This document shows, piece by piece, positions 1 through 6,242 of a stretch of DNA of 6,256 bases; within the stretch, counting starts at the first letter, position 1; every line of letters begins with the position of its first letter. Source of the stretch: Acidobacteriota bacterium (lineage in GTDB: Bacteria > Acidobacteriota > Terriglobia > UBA7540); contig JAJYJL010000535.1 in the NCBI GenBank assembly GCA_021789565.1, forward strand, positions 1 to 6,256, in the 5' to 3' direction. The position numbers and the translations under genes were made by a program. The notes beneath the pieces are model-generated. The model did not search any database, was not told the origin of the DNA, and worked only from the letters and a program-made list of their open reading frames with translations.

Positions 1-114
1 AGCCAGGTCACGGGGAAGCTCGCCTTCGTCTTTCACCTCCGGTCTGGCGGAACTGTTAGCCGGCGCGCCGGCCGTGGTTTCGTGTTCTTCGTTTAAGTTC
101 TTTTCGTCGGTCAT
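1..114 (-). CDS. grpE: Probable GrpE nucleotide exchange factor, N-terminal 38 codons only
   Basis: The reading frame starts at ATG 112-114 and runs open off the left edge. Its 38 visible residues begin MTDEKNLNEEHETTAGAPAN and are polar, acidic and low in complexity. That matches the disordered, poorly conserved N-terminal tail usual in GrpE, so the sequence alone cannot identify the gene. The identification rests mainly on position: it lies directly downstream of hrcA on the same strand, and hrcA-grpE-dnaK is a widespread heat-shock operon order. GrpE is a cytoplasmic dimer that releases ADP from DnaK. An AGGA sequence lies about 13 nt before the ATG, which is rather far. A nearer upstream ATG (AAG TTA TGA) stops at once and overlaps this start, so the chosen ATG is the first workable one. 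The 95-bp gap after hrcA is long for tight coupling but contains no clear terminator. Any other small acidic protein remains possible. Confidence 0.7.
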   Translation of the reverse strand, partial: MTDEKNLNEEHETTAGAPANSSARPEVKDEGELPRDLA

Positions 115-209
115 AACTTCATTATTTTATCCTGTCCCAAATTGGGGTGAAACACCAGTCTCTCGTGGATTCACTGCCTGCTTGTTTGGGAGAACTCAAC
201 CAAGAATAT

Positions 210-1259
210 TCAATTGACACTCAACAAACGATTACAAAGGTGGGCGACATAGTCGACCGTGGTGACAGCACGGTCGTATTCCATCCGCGTAGGACCAACC
301 ACTCCCAGGGCCCCCACAATCCTGGATCCGTACCTGAGCGGCGCCATCACCAGAGCGCAATGGCGCATTTCATCGGACGGATTCTCTTTCCCAATCACAA
401 CCTGCACACCGGTGCTTGAAGAATGCAGGAACGATCCCAGAATATCGATCAACTTGGCCTTTTCTTCAAAGGCCAGCAGCAATTGCCGGATTTTTTGTAC
501 GTCTTCAAATTCAGGCTGCTCAAGAATCCTTGCGGTACCCTCGACGAACAGGGGAGCAAGTTCATCGTGCCCCAGCGCCCCTTCGATAAGAAGCCGGCCG
601 ACGCTCTGCAAAAGATGATCAAAAAGCTCCCTGGCCTCCTCGATCTTTTTGAAAATCTCCAGCCGTATCGTCCTCAGAGACCATCCCTGGAACTCCGCAT
701 TAAGATAGGCGGCGCTGTGGTCTAACTCTTCCTGGCTGATATCCTCATCCAGCCGCAACACCTTGTTTTCAACCAGGTTGGGCCTGGAAACAATCACCAC
801 CAGCACGCGCCGCTCAGGCAGCTTGATGAACTTGATATATTCCAGCAGTTTCTCGTCATGTGCAGGCCCCAGCACCAGCCCCACATTGCTTGAAACCTCT
901 GCCAGCACATGCGAGGCCCGGGCCATCAGTTGTTCGTTAGGCACCTCATCTCCGTTGAGACTTTCTTCAATAAACTTCACCAGCGCAGGAGTCAGTCGCG
1001 CCATCTGCATCAGCCGGTCAACATAATACCGGTAAGCCTTATCCGTAGGAATCCGGCCAGCCGAGGTGTGCGGCTGTTCCAGAAAACCTTCGCTTTCAAG
1101 CTGCGCCATCACGGCGCGAACCGTAGCCGGACTCAGAGACTCCCCAGTTTCGCTGGCCACCGATCTTGACCCCACCGGCAGCCCCTTTGCGATGTACTGG
1201 CGAACGATAGCCGACAAGACTTCGCGCCGCCTTTTTTCGAGGTTAGGTTCTGATCGCAT
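210..1259 (-). CDS. hrcA: Heat-inducible transcription repressor HrcA
   Basis: This is a 349-residue protein of normal HrcA length. HrcA is a dimeric cytoplasmic repressor that binds CIRCE operators upstream of groE and dnaK operons and is kept active by GroEL. Residues about 5-80 form the winged-helix DNA-binding domain, including YIAKGLPVGSRSVA and SPATVRAVMAQLESEGFL. The hallmark QPHTSAGRIPTDKAYRYYVD follows at 62-81. The rest is the GAF-like and dimerisation region, ending with the family motifs IGKEN (289-293) and GPTRMEYDRAV (322-332). The frame stays open for 60 codons upstream of the chosen start, but those residues resemble no HrcA and would overlap the promoter. ATG 1257-1259 gives the standard N-terminus, although its Shine-Dalgarno sequence is poor. 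The gene is divergent from the aldehyde dehydrogenase and followed by probable grpE. No intact CIRCE (TTAGCACTC-N9-GAGTGCTAA) was seen upstream, so autoregulation is not evident. Confidence 0.96.
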   Translation of the reverse strand: MRSEPNLEKRRREVLSAIVRQYIAKGLPVGSRSVASETGESLSPATVRAVMAQLESEGFLEQPHTSAGRIPTDKAYRYYVDRLMQMARLTPALVKFIEESLNGDEVPNEQLMARASHVLAEVSSNVGLVLGPAHDEKLLEYIKFIKLPERRVLVVIVSRPNLVENKVLRLDEDISQEELDHSAAYLNAEFQGWSLRTIRLEIFKKIEEARELFDHLLQSVGRLLIEGALGHDELAPLFVEGTARILEQPEFEDVQKIRQLLLAFEEKAKLIDILGSFLHSSSTGVQVVIGKENPSDEMRHCALVMAPLRYGSRIVGALGVVGPTRMEYDRAVTTVDYVAHLCNRLLSVN

Positions 1260-1270
1260 GGCTCGATTGC

Positions 1271-1292
1271 AGGAGCACGCAAACGGGCTCCT
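1271..1292 (-). promoter_or_regulatory. Inverted repeat in the hrcA leader
   Basis: The arms AGGAGC and GCTCCT (6 bp, perfect) are separated by 10 nt and lie between the predicted transcription start and the hrcA start codon. This is the position where a CIRCE operator usually sits. The arms do not match the CIRCE half-site TTAGCACTC. The element could be an RNA hairpin that affects translation, since one arm carries a purine-rich AGGAG, or a protein-binding site, or chance. A 6-bp repeat of this kind is not statistically striking. Confidence 0.3.
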
Positions 1293-1308
1293 CTCCCCCT
1301 GATCCCAC

Positions 1309-1340
1309 ATTATACTAGTCGGCAGGGTACACTGTGTCAA
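1309..1340 (-). promoter_or_regulatory. Sigma70-like promoter of hrcA
   Basis: On the minus strand a perfect -35 box TTGACA (1335-1340) is followed after 17 nt by TAGTAT (1312-1317), which runs into AAT. A perfect TATAAT also exists three bases further on (1309-1314), but with a 20-nt spacer. The 17-nt pairing is the more plausible core. Transcription would begin near 1305 and give a leader of roughly 45 nt before the hrcA ATG. This is the best-formed promoter in the window and looks housekeeping-type rather than sigma32-type. It is a prediction from sequence only. Confidence 0.72.
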
Positions 1341-1490
1341 TAAGGCGCGTCGGCAACACCAGGTACTCTTCGTGAAGCAGGGCGAAGCCGATTTTAGAAG
1401 CAACAGCCTTTGATCCAGTGTCGTCCAATAATTGCACAAAGTTTAAAGACTCCGGCCAGTTTTTATTCTGCCGTTACCTTGTGGGGAATG

Positions 1491-2981
1491 ATGAACAGTG
1501 ACAAGACCTATAAGAATCTCATTGGCGGCCAGTGGGTTGAATCCCTTGGCCGCGAAACTTTTGAAAACATCAATCCCGCTGATTTTAATGACCGGATCGG
1601 AACGTTCCAGCGGTCCAACGCGGAAGATGTCGCCGCGGCTGTAGCGGCGGCCACGGCTGCCTTCCCTGGGTGGAAACGGACTCCTCCCCCCAAACGCGCA
1701 GAAATCCTTTACCGCGCCGGCCGGTTGCTCGCTGAACGTAAGGAAGCTCTGGCATGCGACATGACGCGTGAGATGGGAAAACCTCTGGAAGAAACGCGAG
1801 GTGACGTCCAGGAAGCCATCGACATGACTTTTTACATGGCCGGCGAAGGTCGCCGTCTGTTCGGCCAGACCACCACATCTGAACTCCCCAGCAAGTTCTG
1901 CATGTCCGTTCGAAGTCCCATCGGCGTTTGCGGCCTGATCACGCCGTGGAACTTTCCCATGGCGATTCCGGCCTGGAAAATGATGCCGGCACTGATCTGC
2001 GGCAACACCGTGGTCATCAAGCCCGCTGAAGACACGCCGCTCTCAGCCCTCAATCTCGTAAAAGTATTGACAGAAGCCGGCCTCCCGCCGGGTGTGGCCA
2101 ATTGCCTGACCGGATTCGGACCGGAGGCAGGCGCTCCGCTGGCGGGCCATCCTGATGTGCCGGTCATCTCGTTCACCGGGTCCACGGAAATCGGCCGCGA
2201 AGTGGCCCATGCAGGCGCCGATCACTCCAAGCACGTCTGCCTGGAAATGGGCGGAAAGAACGTCATCATCGTCCTGGAGGATGCCAATCTGGACCTGGCC
2301 ATCGACGGGGCTATCTGGGGCGGATTTGGAACCACCGGCCAGCGTTGCACGGCCTCAAGCCGCGTCGTGGTTCACCAGGACATCTACAGCGAGTTTGTGC
2401 AAAGGTTCGTCGAGCGCGCCCGGAAATTGAAAGTCGGCAACGGCATCAACCCTGGAATCCAGGTGGGACCTCTCATCAACGAAGCGCAGCTCAGCAAGGT
2501 GGAACAGTATGTTGAAATCGGCATCAAGGAAGGCGCCAAGGTGCTCTGCGGGGCAAAACGGCTGACTGGCGGGGAGTATGATCGCGGTTGGTTCTACGCG
2601 CCCACCATCTTTTCCGGCTGCACGCCAGGGATGCGCATCTGCCAGGAGGAAATTTTCGGGCCGGTGGTCACACTCATTCCCTGTTCGGATCTTGAAAACG
2701 CCATCGGAATCGGCAATGGCGTGGAGTATGGCCTGTCATCATCTATTTACACGCGAAATATCAACAATGCTTTTAAGGCCATGCAGGAAATGGAAACGGG
2801 AATCTTCTATGTGAACGCACCCACTATCGGGGCGGAAACCCACCTGCCTTTCGGGGGAACAAAACACACAGGAAACGGCCACCGGGAAGCCGCGACTGCG
2901 GCGCTCGATTTTTACTCCGAGTGGAAATCCATTTATATCGATTACAGCGACAAGCTGCAGCGCGCGCAGATCGACACCTGA
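1491..2981 (+). CDS. NAD(P)-dependent aldehyde dehydrogenase (ALDH superfamily)
   Basis: This 496-residue cytoplasmic enzyme oxidises an aldehyde to the carboxylic acid with NAD(P)+. It is full length for the superfamily and every key element is visible: oxyanion-hole Asn154 in PWNFP, cofactor-binding Lys177 in VVIKPAED, Gly230 in FTGSTEIG, general base Glu252 in LEMGGKN, nucleophile Cys286 in GQRCTASSR, and Glu387 in EEIFGPV. The [11 protein letters not shown] motif lies near the C-terminus, and the tail reads [18 protein letters not shown]. The last motif and overall style recall uncharacterised ALDHs and alpha-ketoglutarate-semialdehyde dehydrogenase-like enzymes, but the substrate cannot be read from sequence. 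ATG codons occur back to back at 1488 and 1491; GGGGA just upstream spaces better for the second. A TTG start at 1410 would add 27 non-conserved residues. The gene stands alone, divergent from hrcA and convergent with the SYLF gene, so its neighbours give no pathway clue. Confidence 0.95.
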   Translation: MNSDKTYKNLIGGQWVESLGRETFENINPADFNDRIGTFQRSNAEDVAAAVAAATAAFPGWKRTPPPKRAEILYRAGRLLAERKEALACDMTREMGKPLEETRGDVQEAIDMTFYMAGEGRRLFGQTTTSELPSKFCMSVRSPIGVCGLITPWNFPMAIPAWKMMPALICGNTVVIKPAEDTPLSALNLVKVLTEAGLPPGVANCLTGFGPEAGAPLAGHPDVPVISFTGSTEIGREVAHAGADHSKHVCLEMGGKNVIIVLEDANLDLAIDGAIWGGFGTTGQRCTASSRVVVHQDIYSEFVQRFVERARKLKVGNGINPGIQVGPLINEAQLSKVEQYVEIGIKEGAKVLCGAKRLTGGEYDRGWFYAPTIFSGCTPGMRICQEEIFGPVVTLIPCSDLENAIGIGNGVEYGLSSSIYTRNINNAFKAMQEMETGIFYVNAPTIGAETHLPFGGTKHTGNGHREAATAALDFYSEWKSIYIDYSDKLQRAQIDT

Positions 2982-3001
2982 ATCGCCGGGTTTCCGGCGA
3001 T
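2982..3001. terminator. Hairpin between convergent genes, possible bidirectional terminator
   Basis: ATCGCCGG (2982-2989) and CCGGCGAT (2994-3001) form a perfect 8-bp GC-rich stem with a GTTT loop. It begins immediately after the aldehyde dehydrogenase stop and lies 33 bp beyond the stop of the convergent SYLF gene. Neither strand has a T-run after the stem, so it is not a classical intrinsic terminator. It may act as a weak bidirectional terminator or as an RNA 3'-end stabiliser. The position and perfect stem are seen directly; the function is inferred. Confidence 0.5.
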
Positions 3002-3034
3002 CAGGCGTCCATAGACTGGCCCGCACTGCCCGTA

Positions 3035-3727
3035 TTACTTCCCACGGGCCTCGCGCACGCTGCGGGAGATGACCTCGATCAGCCCATGCGCATCCGCAGG
3101 GGCCTGCACATGACCGTCCAAAATGGACTTGGGTTCGACATCGGCGCCGTACATGGCGACATCCGCATCCCTGTCTGGCTTCACCACCGCGCCGTTCAGG
3201 CTGACACCGGCAAAAACCCCTCGGCTACGTGAGTAGGTCAGGATCTCGGCGTGCATTTCCACATCCGTGGCGGCTGCCGCATGGCGGCCCACCGGTCCTG
3301 CAGCGGCGGTAGCGTCGGCCCCTACAGTAAATTTGTCGCTCAACAACCGGTCCATGCCTCCGCGGTTCCTGAATATCAGGATGAGGTCGGTGGACGACCC
3401 GCCGATTTGGAACCCGAAACTGCCTCCGCTGACCATCAGGAATGCCGGAGCGCTCCAACTGTTTCCTGCCCGGCAGGTCACCAACCCTCTCCCATAGGTG
3501 CCTCCGAAGACAAACGCCGCGCGTTTTTCTCCCGGAATAATCGCGATGCATTGGGCAGACCCCAGCAGCTCCTGCGGAATGCCTTTGTCTGGGGCGCGCA
3601 TGATGTCTTCAAATGCAAACCGAGCATTACGGATGCGGGAAATGTCCTTCTCGCGCGCCGAATCGGCAAACGCCGGGACAACCATCGCTGACAGCAGCAC
3701 AGCGACCATTACAGTACGAATCTTCAT
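3035..3727 (-). CDS. Secreted SYLF (Ysc84-type) lipid-binding domain protein
   Basis: The protein has 230 residues. A signal peptide spans 1-21 (KIRTVMVAVLLSAMVVPAFA), with likely cleavage after AFA and before DSAREKD, so the mature protein should be exported. The rest is one SYLF/Ysc84 domain: AQCIAIIPGEKRAAFVFGG (58-76), the glycine-rich GRGLVTCRAGNSWSAPAFL (79-97), VSGGSFGFQIGGSSTDLILI (99-118) and YSRSRGVFAGVSLNGAVV (165-182). In eukaryotic relatives this fold binds phosphoinositides and membranes. The bacterial exported versions are poorly understood and often annotated only as lipid-binding. The mature protein has just two cysteines (60 and 85), which could form a disulfide outside the cytoplasm. 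The start is set by a strong GGAGG (3735-3739) seven bases before ATG 3725-3727; a longer frame to 3754 lacks such support. It is monocistronic and convergent with the aldehyde dehydrogenase. No clear promoter was found in the 231 bp upstream. Confidence 0.92.
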   Translation of the reverse strand: MKIRTVMVAVLLSAMVVPAFADSAREKDISRIRNARFAFEDIMRAPDKGIPQELLGSAQCIAIIPGEKRAAFVFGGTYGRGLVTCRAGNSWSAPAFLMVSGGSFGFQIGGSSTDLILIFRNRGGMDRLLSDKFTVGADATAAAGPVGRHAAAATDVEMHAEILTYSRSRGVFAGVSLNGAVVKPDRDADVAMYGADVEPKSILDGHVQAPADAHGLIEVISRSVREARGK

Positions 3728-3958
3728 ACAATATCCTCCATTTTGAGCTTTCATCGATTGCGTCTCAGCAGCCGCGTGAAAAATCCTGCCCCCTCATTCA
3801 CGCTCACCGAATTCCCGGCGGAAAGACCGCCCTGTCCTGGTGTTCTGCCCGCCGTTGACTTCGGCATGCCGCCCGGCCCGGTGTCTCACAACACCCGCCT
3901 GTACCCCGTAAGGCCTGAAAGTGACAGTGGCTTCCCCGTATGCGTTAGATGCAGTTTA

Positions 3959-4465
3959 TTAGTTGGAAGAGGCCGGTTTCTTTACCGGGAGCGAGGCGGA
4001 AGCCGAACTGGTTTCCGTACCGTCCCCGCTTCCAGCTTCGGTGCCAGCCTCCACCGGAGGCGATGGCAAAAGCCCCGGGGGCAATGGGTGCGGACCCAGG
4101 CCCAGCAGCATCAGGGGCTTGGCTTCCGGCAGACCTGTGGGAGAAAATCCGTTCTGCTTCTGGAATTGTTTCATGGCATCGCGGGTCGTTGGACCCCATA
4201 TGCCGTCAGGTTTGTCGTGGAAGAAGCCGGCTTTCTCCAGCGCCTCCTGAATCTCCCTGACCCGGGCAGGCTGGATGCGGACGTGCAGGTAATGGCGGGA
4301 GTGCATGGAGTGCCGTCGCCTCCGGCGCACGTGGCTTCGGCGCGCCGCGTGAGGCCGCTTCTTTTGCTTTGCCGTCAACCGGATGTTCGGCATCAGGAAC
4401 GCTGCCAGGGCAATGAACACCGTCCATCGGATCCGCCGCCGGGTTGCATTTGTCATCTTTTCCAT
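3959..4465 (-). CDS. Membrane-anchored peptidoglycan-binding (PG_binding_1-like) protein with Arg/His-rich linker
   Basis: This is a 168-residue protein. Residues 1-13 are basic, and 14-28 (WTVFIALAAFLMPNI) form a short hydrophobic segment, either a membrane anchor or an uncleaved signal. Residues 29-63 are extremely basic, with 20 of 35 being Arg, Lys or His, including a run of five Arg. A peptidoglycan_binding_1-like domain follows at about 64-113, with VREIQEALEKAGFF, the turn DGIWGPTTRDAMKQFQKQNG and GLPEAKPL. The C-terminal 50 residues are Pro/Gly/Ser-rich and end at tandem TAA codons. No catalytic domain is attached, so the likely role is wall attachment or recognition. The ATG (4463-4465) lies one base after the htrA stop (TGA T ATG) with no Shine-Dalgarno of its own, which points to translational coupling. 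A second ATG at 4454-4456 (MTNATRRR) with GGAAAAG in front is a possible alternative. The frame itself is secure; the exact start and topology are not. Confidence 0.82.
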   Translation of the reverse strand: MEKMTNATRRRIRWTVFIALAAFLMPNIRLTAKQKKRPHAARRSHVRRRRRHSMHSRHYLHVRIQPARVREIQEALEKAGFFHDKPDGIWGPTTRDAMKQFQKQNGFSPTGLPEAKPLMLLGLGPHPLPPGLLPSPPVEAGTEAGSGDGTETSSASASLPVKKPASSN

Positions 4466-4466
4466 A

Positions 4467-6047
4467 TCAATGCAGCGTATCAGCCAGAAACATCGTCGTA
4501 AAGGCACGGCCCGTTTTCCGTGCCACCAGTAGAAGCACATCCTGTCCTGGCCGCAGAGTGCTTTGCACTTGTACGAAATCTTTCAGCGAGGAAACCACCT
4601 GATGATTGACGCTGAGGATGATATCCCCGGCCCGGACGCTGACTTCAGCGGCAAAGCCTTCGGGTGTAACCCGGTCGACCAGCACTCCTTGCGGTTTCGG
4701 CAGGTGCAATGACCGGACAACCTGCGCGGTTTGTTCCGGTGAAAGATTGCGGACTGTCATGCCCAGGACGCCTCCCGCTTCTTCGGGCACGCTCCTGTTC
4801 GTATTGGGAGCAAGGCTGGCTTGCTGCTGTGCGACGATCTTGTTGCGGTCTGCAATCTCGACGGTCGCCGTGACAGGCTTTCCCTCGCGCAGCAACTCAA
4901 CCTTGACCCTGCTGCCAATCTTGCTCCCTGACACTATCTGCACAAGGTCGTTGCCGGATGTGATAGGCTGGCCGTTAATCGCCAGAATCACGTCACCCAT
5001 TTTCAGGCCCGAACGCTCGGCCGGACTGCCGGGCTCAACGTTGTTGACCACAACTCCATGGTCGGCGCCGAAGCTGCGCAAAAGCGCCGGATTACTCTGG
5101 TCCATAAACGTGATGCCAATGGCGCCCCGCCGTACCTCCCCGGAAGTGATCAGCGAATTGTAAATGGCGCGCGCCGTCGACGACGGAATGGCAAAACCAA
5201 CACCGTCATTCGACCCCTTGTCGGTGGCGATTGCGGTGTTGATCCCGATCACCTGCCCTTCCATATTTACCAGCGGGCCCCCGCTGTTTCCGGGATTGAT
5301 GGCAGCGTCGGTCTGCAGAAACCTCTTGAACTGCCCCTCCACACCCGGCTCAATCTCGCCTCCCACATTACGGCCTTTGGCGCTGATGATGCCGGCGGTG
5401 ACGGTTGATTCAAGGCCAAACGGGCTGCCGACCGCGAGGACCCAGTCTCCCACCTTCACCGAAGACGAATCTCCAAACTGTGCCGCCTTCAGCTTCCTGC
5501 CGGCGTCAATCTTGATCACCGCAAGGTCGGTCCACTTGTCGGCCCCGATGATCCTCGCCTGGTACTTAGTACCGTTGTCGCCGTGCAGATAGACCTCAAT
5601 GCGGTCCACTGGCTTGTCGGGGTCCCGTTGCATCACCACATGGTAGTTGGTCAGCACGTAACCCCGCGGGTCAAAGATGACACCCGACCCAAGGCTGCGC
5701 CGCTGGTAATGCTCTGGGAGCTGGCCGGGTTGCCGGTAACTGAAAAAGCGGTTGAACAGATCATCAAAAGGTTCCCCGCCTTTCGGCCCGAACCCACGCC
5801 CGGCAATTTGCACCGTCGATTCCGTATTGATATTGACGACTGCGGGCTCGATGAGCTCTGCAACGCGGGCAAAGCTGTTTGACAGTTCCACGGGGGAGAG
5901 CGCCGCCAGAGGATGGGCATCGGACGAAGCGCCCGCCGCATTCGCCGGCCGGGCGCCGTGCGAAATATAGGCGCCGATCACAATTCCAATGCCCAGGGTT
6001 ACGACAACCGCCAGCACAACAAGGTACCGGCGCATACCGCTTTCCAT
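4467..6047 (-). CDS. htrA: Do/DegP-family serine endoprotease with two PDZ domains
   Basis: This 526-residue envelope protease and chaperone degrades or holds misfolded exported proteins. A hydrophobic N-terminal segment (8-28) anchors or exports it; a possible signal-peptidase site lies near PANAAGA (34-40), so it may be tethered or released. The trypsin-like domain (about 55-300) shows the full triad: His136 in LTNYHVV, Asp174 in WTDLAVIKI, and Ser255 in NPGNSGGPLV. PDZ1 covers about 306-400 (GIT...GVVVNNVEPGSPAERSGLKMGDVILAING). PDZ2 covers about 424-518 (GMTVRN...GVLVDRVTPEGFAAEVSVRAGDIILSVN). Length and two-PDZ layout match DegP/DegQ/MucD-type Do proteases. ATG 6045-6047 has GAGG six bases upstream; an internal ATG at 6033-6035 is possible. 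It is the first gene of a tight pair with the peptidoglycan-binding gene. It has its own promoter near 6105. The symbol is used at family level, as degP or degQ orthology cannot be decided. Confidence 0.96.
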   Translation of the reverse strand: MESGMRRYLVVLAVVVTLGIGIVIGAYISHGARPANAAGASSDAHPLAALSPVELSNSFARVAELIEPAVVNINTESTVQIAGRGFGPKGGEPFDDLFNRFFSYRQPGQLPEHYQRRSLGSGVIFDPRGYVLTNYHVVMQRDPDKPVDRIEVYLHGDNGTKYQARIIGADKWTDLAVIKIDAGRKLKAAQFGDSSSVKVGDWVLAVGSPFGLESTVTAGIISAKGRNVGGEIEPGVEGQFKRFLQTDAAINPGNSGGPLVNMEGQVIGINTAIATDKGSNDGVGFAIPSSTARAIYNSLITSGEVRRGAIGITFMDQSNPALLRSFGADHGVVVNNVEPGSPAERSGLKMGDVILAINGQPITSGNDLVQIVSGSKIGSRVKVELLREGKPVTATVEIADRNKIVAQQQASLAPNTNRSVPEEAGGVLGMTVRNLSPEQTAQVVRSLHLPKPQGVLVDRVTPEGFAAEVSVRAGDIILSVNHQVVSSLKDFVQVQSTLRPGQDVLLLVARKTGRAFTTMFLADTLH

Positions 6048-6102
6048 CCTATTCCTCGCACCCTCTTATTACAGTTGAATGATGTCTTTGGCGCCAGCAC
6101 GA

Positions 6103-6131
6103 ATTATACACCGGAATGCAATGAGGGGGAA
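6103..6131 (-). promoter_or_regulatory. Candidate promoter of htrA operon
   Basis: On the minus strand a perfect TATAAT -10 box (6103-6108) lies about 55 bp before the htrA ATG. At 17-nt spacing the -35 position (6126-6131) reads TTCCCC, a poor match to TTGACA. The strong -10 and weak -35 would fit an activator-dependent or weak promoter. A 6-bp inverted repeat, GAATGC (6114-6119) and GCATTC (6140-6145), brackets the -35 region and could be an operator, but repeats this short occur often by chance. Confidence 0.5.
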
Positions 6132-6202
6132 TTATGTAGGCATTCATGGGTGTGCGACATAGAAGTAACAATTCTCGCGTTCGTGTTTATTGTGGCCCCG
6201 GT

Positions 6203-6225
6203 CTTAGTGTATATGGTACACTAAG
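6203..6225 (+). promoter_or_regulatory. Perfect 9-bp inverted repeat, probable operator
   Basis: CTTAGTGTA (6203-6211) and TACACTAAG (6217-6225) are exact inverted repeats around the 5-nt centre TATGG. The repeat ends 17 bp before the start codon of the plus-strand gene, and the element overlaps plausible -10 sequences (TATATG at 6210-6215 or TATGGT at 6212-6217). Its AT-rich arms, short spacer and place over a promoter fit a dimeric repressor site better than a terminator: no T-run follows and a ribosome binding site comes directly after. Autoregulation by the downstream gene is a reasonable guess, for example by a PadR-, GntR- or TetR-type regulator. The family cannot be named from this window. 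Confidence 0.6.
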
Positions 6226-6242
6226 AGTAGGAGGCCACCACT

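Noticed and set aside
136..146. Short palindrome CCCAA-A-TTGGG between hrcA and grpE
   Set aside because: Its one-base centre cannot form a hairpin loop, it has no T-run, and a 5-bp arm repeat is easily explained by chance.
1260..1439. A 60-codon N-terminal extension of hrcA
   Set aside because: It would place coding sequence across the -10/-35 region and resembles no HrcA N-terminus. The ATG at 1259 gives the normal 349-residue length.
1410..1490. A promoter for the aldehyde dehydrogenase
   Set aside because: TTGCAC (1432-1437), TTTAAA (1442-1447) and TATTCT (1464-1469) do not combine at acceptable -35/-10 spacing, so no promoter can be supported.
3251..3691. A 146-codon plus-strand open frame opposite the SYLF gene
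   Set aside because: It is an antisense shadow. The minus-strand frame has a signal peptide, a strong ribosome binding site and a conserved domain.
3817..3895. Small hairpins downstream of the peptidoglycan-binding gene: GGCGG/CCGCC at 3817-3831, GGTGT/ACACC at 3880-3895, and palindrome CGGCATGCCG at 3862-3871
   Set aside because: The stems are only 5 bp and have no T-tract, and such short repeats are common in GC-rich sequence. Not enough to call a terminator or operator. The 231-bp gap otherwise shows nothing I can support.
3743..4501. A 252-codon open frame on the plus strand
   Set aside because: It lies antisense to the peptidoglycan-binding gene and the intergenic gap. Its translation is low-complexity, Arg/Pro/Gly-rich and without domains, as expected for a shadow frame in GC-rich DNA.
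4606..5592. Long plus-strand open frames opposite htrA (185 and 142 codons)
   Set aside because: They are antisense shadows of a gene with a complete catalytic triad and PDZ domains, and they have no recognisable domain.
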